This document shows, one piece after another, positions 61,057 through 64,000 of a stretch of DNA of 64,000 bases (position 1 is its first letter; each line of letters begins with the position of its first letter). The DNA is from Flavobacteriales bacterium (GTDB lineage Bacteria > Bacteroidota > Bacteroidia > Flavobacteriales_F > PHOS-HE28), in assembly GCA_019638085.1 (NCBI GenBank), contig JAHBUL010000005.1, positions 62,001 to 126,000 of the forward strand, written 5' to 3'. The notes beneath the pieces were generated by a model. That model made no database searches, was not told where the DNA came from, and saw nothing but the letters and a program-made list of their open reading frames with translations. Made by a program: the position numbers and the translations under genes.

Positions 61057-63039
61057 ATGATAAAAAGCTACTCATTGCTCGGAAGGGTTGCAGTATTGGC
61101 CGCCGTTGGCGGTGCCGTCGCACTGTCCGTCGCCTGGTCCGATGGCCATATCCCGGTGGCGCATGCTAAGTATCACAGTGCCACTGAACTGGCCGGTTTC
61201 CGGGGCGCGACATTGCCACTGGATTCCACCCAGAACACCTATTTCGTAGGGAGCGGCCATTGCAACGGTTGCCACGGCCACGACCCCTCGGGTTATTCCA
61301 TGGTGACCCAGGATGGGCGCGATGTGAACGTGGTGGACGCGTGGCGCAGCAGCATGATGGCCAATTCCGCACGCGACCCCTTCTGGCGCGCCAAGGTGAG
61401 CCATGAAGTGCTGGTGAACCCTGCCCACCAAGTGGAACTGGAGAACAAGTGCACCACCTGCCATGCCCCCATGGGCAACTTCGAGCACCACTTCACCGGG
61501 CAAGGTGCGTATTCCATCGCCTATATGGAGCAGGACGACATTGCCTTGGATGGCGTGAGCTGCGTGCCCTGCCACATGCAGAAGGAGGAAGGCATCGGCG
61601 ATTTCTTCTCAGGGGATCTGCAGTTGGATACCGCAGGCAGACCCCTCTATGGTCCCTATGCCGATGATGACATTTTCGCGGCACCGATGGAGTCATTCGT
61701 GAACTACGTGCCCAAGTACGGACCACAGATCATGGATGCCGGGCTCTGCGCCGGATGCCATACCCTCCTTACCGAGACCGCTGATATCAACGGGAACCTC
61801 ACCGGCGACGAGTTCGTGGAACAGGCCACCTACCACGAATGGCTCAACTCCGAGTTCAACAACGAAGAGCACCCCTCCACCGGCATCACCTGCCAAGGCT
61901 GCCACGTGCCCATGCTCAATGATTCGTTCGGTGTGGTGATCTCGGCGAACTACGTCTTCCTGCAACCCAAGTCACCGTTCGGTGAGCACCACTTTGCCGG
62001 TGCGAACACCTTCATGCTCACCATGCTCCGGGACAATGGCGACACCCTGCGCGTCACCGCATCAACAGCCCAGTTCGACAGCTCCATTGCACGCACCGAG
62101 CGCATGCTCCAGCAACATACCCTGATGGTGGAGACGAGCGTTCCTTCGCGCGATGCCGACACGGCATTCATCGATGTGAAGCTCACCAACCTGGCCGGGC
62201 ACAAGTTCCCCAGTGGCTACCCTTCGCGCAGGGCATGGGTCCAGTTGTTCGTCACGGACGCTGATGGCGATACCCTCTATAACAACGGGGCACCTTCATC
62301 GGATCATGATATCGTCGGGCATGATCCCCTTTGGGAGCCGCATTACAACACCATCCGCTCCGCCGATCAAGTGCAGATCTATGAGATGGTGATGGGCGAT
62401 GTGAACGGGGACCTTACCACGGTGCTGCAGCGGGCGAAGGAACCCTTGAAGGACAACCGACTGGCCCCCGCCGGTTTCAGTGTGAACCACATCACCTACG
62501 ATACCACCATGATCGTGGGCAATGCAGCCACCGATCCCGACTTCAACCATGAGGACGGGGTGGAAGGAAGCGGTACCGATGTGATCCATTACCACGTCCC
62601 CATGGGCGGCCATGTGGGCTTGATCAACATCACGGCGAAGGTCTGGTACCAGTCCGCTCCACCACGCTACATGCAGGATATGTTCGGCTACTCCAGCCCG
62701 GAGATCGACCTGTTCAAAGGCATGTTCCAAGCTGCGGACAATACCCCCGTACTGGTGAAGTCCGCAACACAGACGGACATGACGGTGGGGATCGATCACC
62801 TGCGCGAACTCGGTGTACATGTGTTCCCCAACCCCACACGCGATGGCATGCTGAACATCACCGGCATCGACGGACGTATTACCAGCATCGACGTGTATGA
62901 TGCAGGCGGTCGCAGGGTAGCCCAGCGAAAGTCCGATGGCAATGTGCGATGGGCAACACGCCTACCGGGCAAAGGCACCTACATCGTAGTGATCCGCACG
63001 GCGGAGCGCAGCTTCGTGGAGCGGGTGGTGAGTTTTTAG
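61057..63039 (+). CDS. Five-heme cytochrome c with T9SS sorting domain
   Basis: 660 residues from ATG 61057. Signal peptide about 1-36 (LAAVGGAVALSVAWS ... PVAHA). Five CxxCH heme sites: CNGCH (69-73), CTTCH (132-136), CVPCH (169-173), CAGCH (231-235), CQGCH (279-283), plus nearby His that may serve as distal ligands. Residues about 330-580 form a beta-rich domain without hemes. The C-terminus (about 585-660, VHVFPNPTRDGMLNITGI ... GTYIVVIRTAERSFVERVVSF) is a type A sorting domain, so the heme protein should be displayed outside the cell. Electron-transfer partner unknown. Followed by a terminator. Confidence 0.9.
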   Translation: MIKSYSLLGRVAVLAAVGGAVALSVAWSDGHIPVAHAKYHSATELAGFRGATLPLDSTQNTYFVGSGHCNGCHGHDPSGYSMVTQDGRDVNVVDAWRSSMMANSARDPFWRAKVSHEVLVNPAHQVELENKCTTCHAPMGNFEHHFTGQGAYSIAYMEQDDIALDGVSCVPCHMQKEEGIGDFFSGDLQLDTAGRPLYGPYADDDIFAAPMESFVNYVPKYGPQIMDAGLCAGCHTLLTETADINGNLTGDEFVEQATYHEWLNSEFNNEEHPSTGITCQGCHVPMLNDSFGVVISANYVFLQPKSPFGEHHFAGANTFMLTMLRDNGDTLRVTASTAQFDSSIARTERMLQQHTLMVETSVPSRDADTAFIDVKLTNLAGHKFPSGYPSRRAWVQLFVTDADGDTLYNNGAPSSDHDIVGHDPLWEPHYNTIRSADQVQIYEMVMGDVNGDLTTVLQRAKEPLKDNRLAPAGFSVNHITYDTTMIVGNAATDPDFNHEDGVEGSGTDVIHYHVPMGGHVGLINITAKVWYQSAPPRYMQDMFGYSSPEIDLFKGMFQAADNTPVLVKSATQTDMTVGIDHLRELGVHVFPNPTRDGMLNITGIDGRITSIDVYDAGGRRVAQRKSDGNVRWATRLPGKGTYIVVIRTAERSFVERVVSF

Positions 63040-63087
63040 AACACCGTATCGCACGGTGATCTGAGGACATACCGGCAACCAAGACCA

Positions 63088-63124
63088 GAAAAGGCGGCAT
63101 ACCCACAAGGGATGCCGCCTTTTT
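63088..63124. terminator. Bidirectional intrinsic terminator
   Basis: AAGGCGGCAT (63091-63100) pairs with ATGCCGCCTT (63112-63121), with inner CCC/GGG and flanking A- and T-runs. Shared by the cytochrome gene and the convergent arsM. Confidence 0.9.
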
Positions 63125-63154
63125 GCTGAATTCGTTTAGGGCGCTGCGGTATGT

Positions 63155-64000
63155 CTAGCAGCACGAGCTGCCCGGTCCACAGCACGCGCCTTGTGAGGTT
63201 TTTTCGCCTCGGACGGTGATGCTCTCAATGCCCAACCCTTCAGCCTTCACGCGTTCCACCTCCGCAGGCGACAGATAGCGGGCGAGGATATCGCCCGGGA
63301 TGGTGATGGGCTTGCGCTTCAGCACATTCACGTCGGTGAAGCCGGCATCGGTGATCATGCCGAGGTAGTCGGCTTCCTGCGATGCACCCGTAACGCAACC
63401 CGCGTACAGCTCCGCGGCATGGCGCAGCTCGTCGGGCAGTTCACGCGTCAACACGATGTCCGAAACGCTGAAGTGGCCACCCACGCGAAGCACGCGGTTC
63501 ATCTCCGCGAAGGCCTTCCGCTTATCGGGCACCAGGTTCAGCACGCAGTTGCTCACCACCACATCCACCATGTTGCTTGAAAGCGGAAGGTCCTCGATGT
63601 CACCATGGCGGAATTCCACATTGGCATAGCCGAGCTTGGTGGCGTTCTCCTTCGCCTTGGCGATCATCTCCGGGGTAAAGTCCACGCCGATCACGCGGCC
63701 GTCGGGGCCGGTCTCCGCTCTGGCCACGAAGGCATCGTTACCCGCGCCGCTGCCGAGGTCCAGCACGGTATCGCCCGGCTTGATGCCTGCGGTTTCCGTG
63801 GGCAGCCCACAGCCCAGGCCGAGGTCCGCATCCGCTGCGTACCCCTTCAGTCCTTCGTAATCGTCGCTCATGATGTTGTACACCTCGGTGCTGCATTCAC
63901 CGGCACCGCAACAGGAGGAGGCGTTGGTCTCCTTGGTCTGCTTGGCCACTGCGGCGTAGGTCTTCCGTACGTTATCCTTCAGTTCTTCCGCGGTTTTCAT
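63155..64000 (-). CDS. arsM: Arsenite methyltransferase
   Basis: 281 residues; the ATG is exactly at the window edge (64000-63998), so it appears complete. SAM-dependent methylation of As(III). SAM site TVLDLGSGAGNDAFVA (about 79-94) and the Cys set expected for arsenite binding: SSCCGAGEC near the N-terminus, SNCVLNLVP and YAGCVTGAS. The C-terminus ends in CCGPGSSCC, another thiol cluster. Detoxifies arsenic, perhaps with an ars operon beyond the edge. Confidence 0.93.
   Translation of the reverse strand: MKTAEELKDNVRKTYAAVAKQTKETNASSCCGAGECSTEVYNIMSDDYEGLKGYAADADLGLGCGLPTETAGIKPGDTVLDLGSGAGNDAFVARAETGPDGRVIGVDFTPEMIAKAKENATKLGYANVEFRHGDIEDLPLSSNMVDVVVSNCVLNLVPDKRKAFAEMNRVLRVGGHFSVSDIVLTRELPDELRHAAELYAGCVTGASQEADYLGMITDAGFTDVNVLKRKPITIPGDILARYLSPAEVERVKAEGLGIESITVRGEKTSQGACCGPGSSCC

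Overview
The window looks like chromosome of a high-GC (near 60% by eye) Bacteroidota, most likely an uncultured Flavobacteriales. Support comes from a PorX regulator, about a dozen proteins with type IX secretion (T9SS) C-terminal sorting domains, the LpxC-FabZ fusion typical of the phylum, Bacteroidota-only families (DUF2911, DUF4260, DUF5606-like) and TAnnTTTG-type -7 promoter boxes. I found no rRNA, tRNA, CRISPR array, transposase or phage gene.

Layout. 1-5156: porX-tsaE-ald-(DUF4258-like) leftward and an HD phosphohydrolase rightward; as I recall, this is the start of a syntenic block that in relatives runs on into lpxD, lpxC/fabZ, lpxA and efp. Here the block is split. About 10.5 kb of accessory genes (5158-15524) separates the HD gene from lpxD: two tandem leucine-rich L-domain surface proteins, other T9SS cargo, a glycosyltransferase, a membrane nucleotide cyclase, a DUF2911 protein, a Cys/Met/His-rich mini-protein and a beta-flower repeat protein, plus a detached C-terminal fragment of a second HD gene. 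15651-19640: lpxD, lpxC/fabZ, lpxA and an ABC ATPase, each overlapping the next by 4 bp. 19641-22830: a second insertion (FMN reductase, delta-60 surface protein, orphan sorting domain) before efp and a second lpxD (22900-24969), then a SpoIIE-type phosphatase.

26341-32971: polysaccharide export and assembly (O-antigen ligase-like, two Wzz-like proteins, flippase, GT4 glycosyltransferase). 33090-37554: a polymorphic-looking surface locus with two more delta-60 T9SS proteins, orphan sorting-domain fragments and a GAD-like/DUF1851 protein resembling immunity proteins. 37598-49979: housekeeping genes (rnhB, fhs, pabA/trpG-like, xth, csp) mixed with surface proteins. 50072-59038: acs, ispE, a DASS transporter, accA, a beta-propeller lipoprotein and dnaB. 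59007-64000: a secreted protein often labelled asparagine synthetase B, a DUF5606-like protein, a five-heme cytochrome c ending in a T9SS domain, and arsM.

The most unusual content lies between genes. Several families of short elements recur: heptamer arrays built of a constant pentamer plus a variable dinucleotide (GTTGT, GAGTC, TACCG types), a CTGATC octamer array, and palindromes with a constant core but locus-specific arms that remain self-complementary (CTCGCG-TGT-CGCGAG and CGATAC-type cores). Two loci are bounded by heptamer arrays in inverted orientation. These elements cluster at the edges of accessory insertions and are the best candidate here for an undescribed repeat system.
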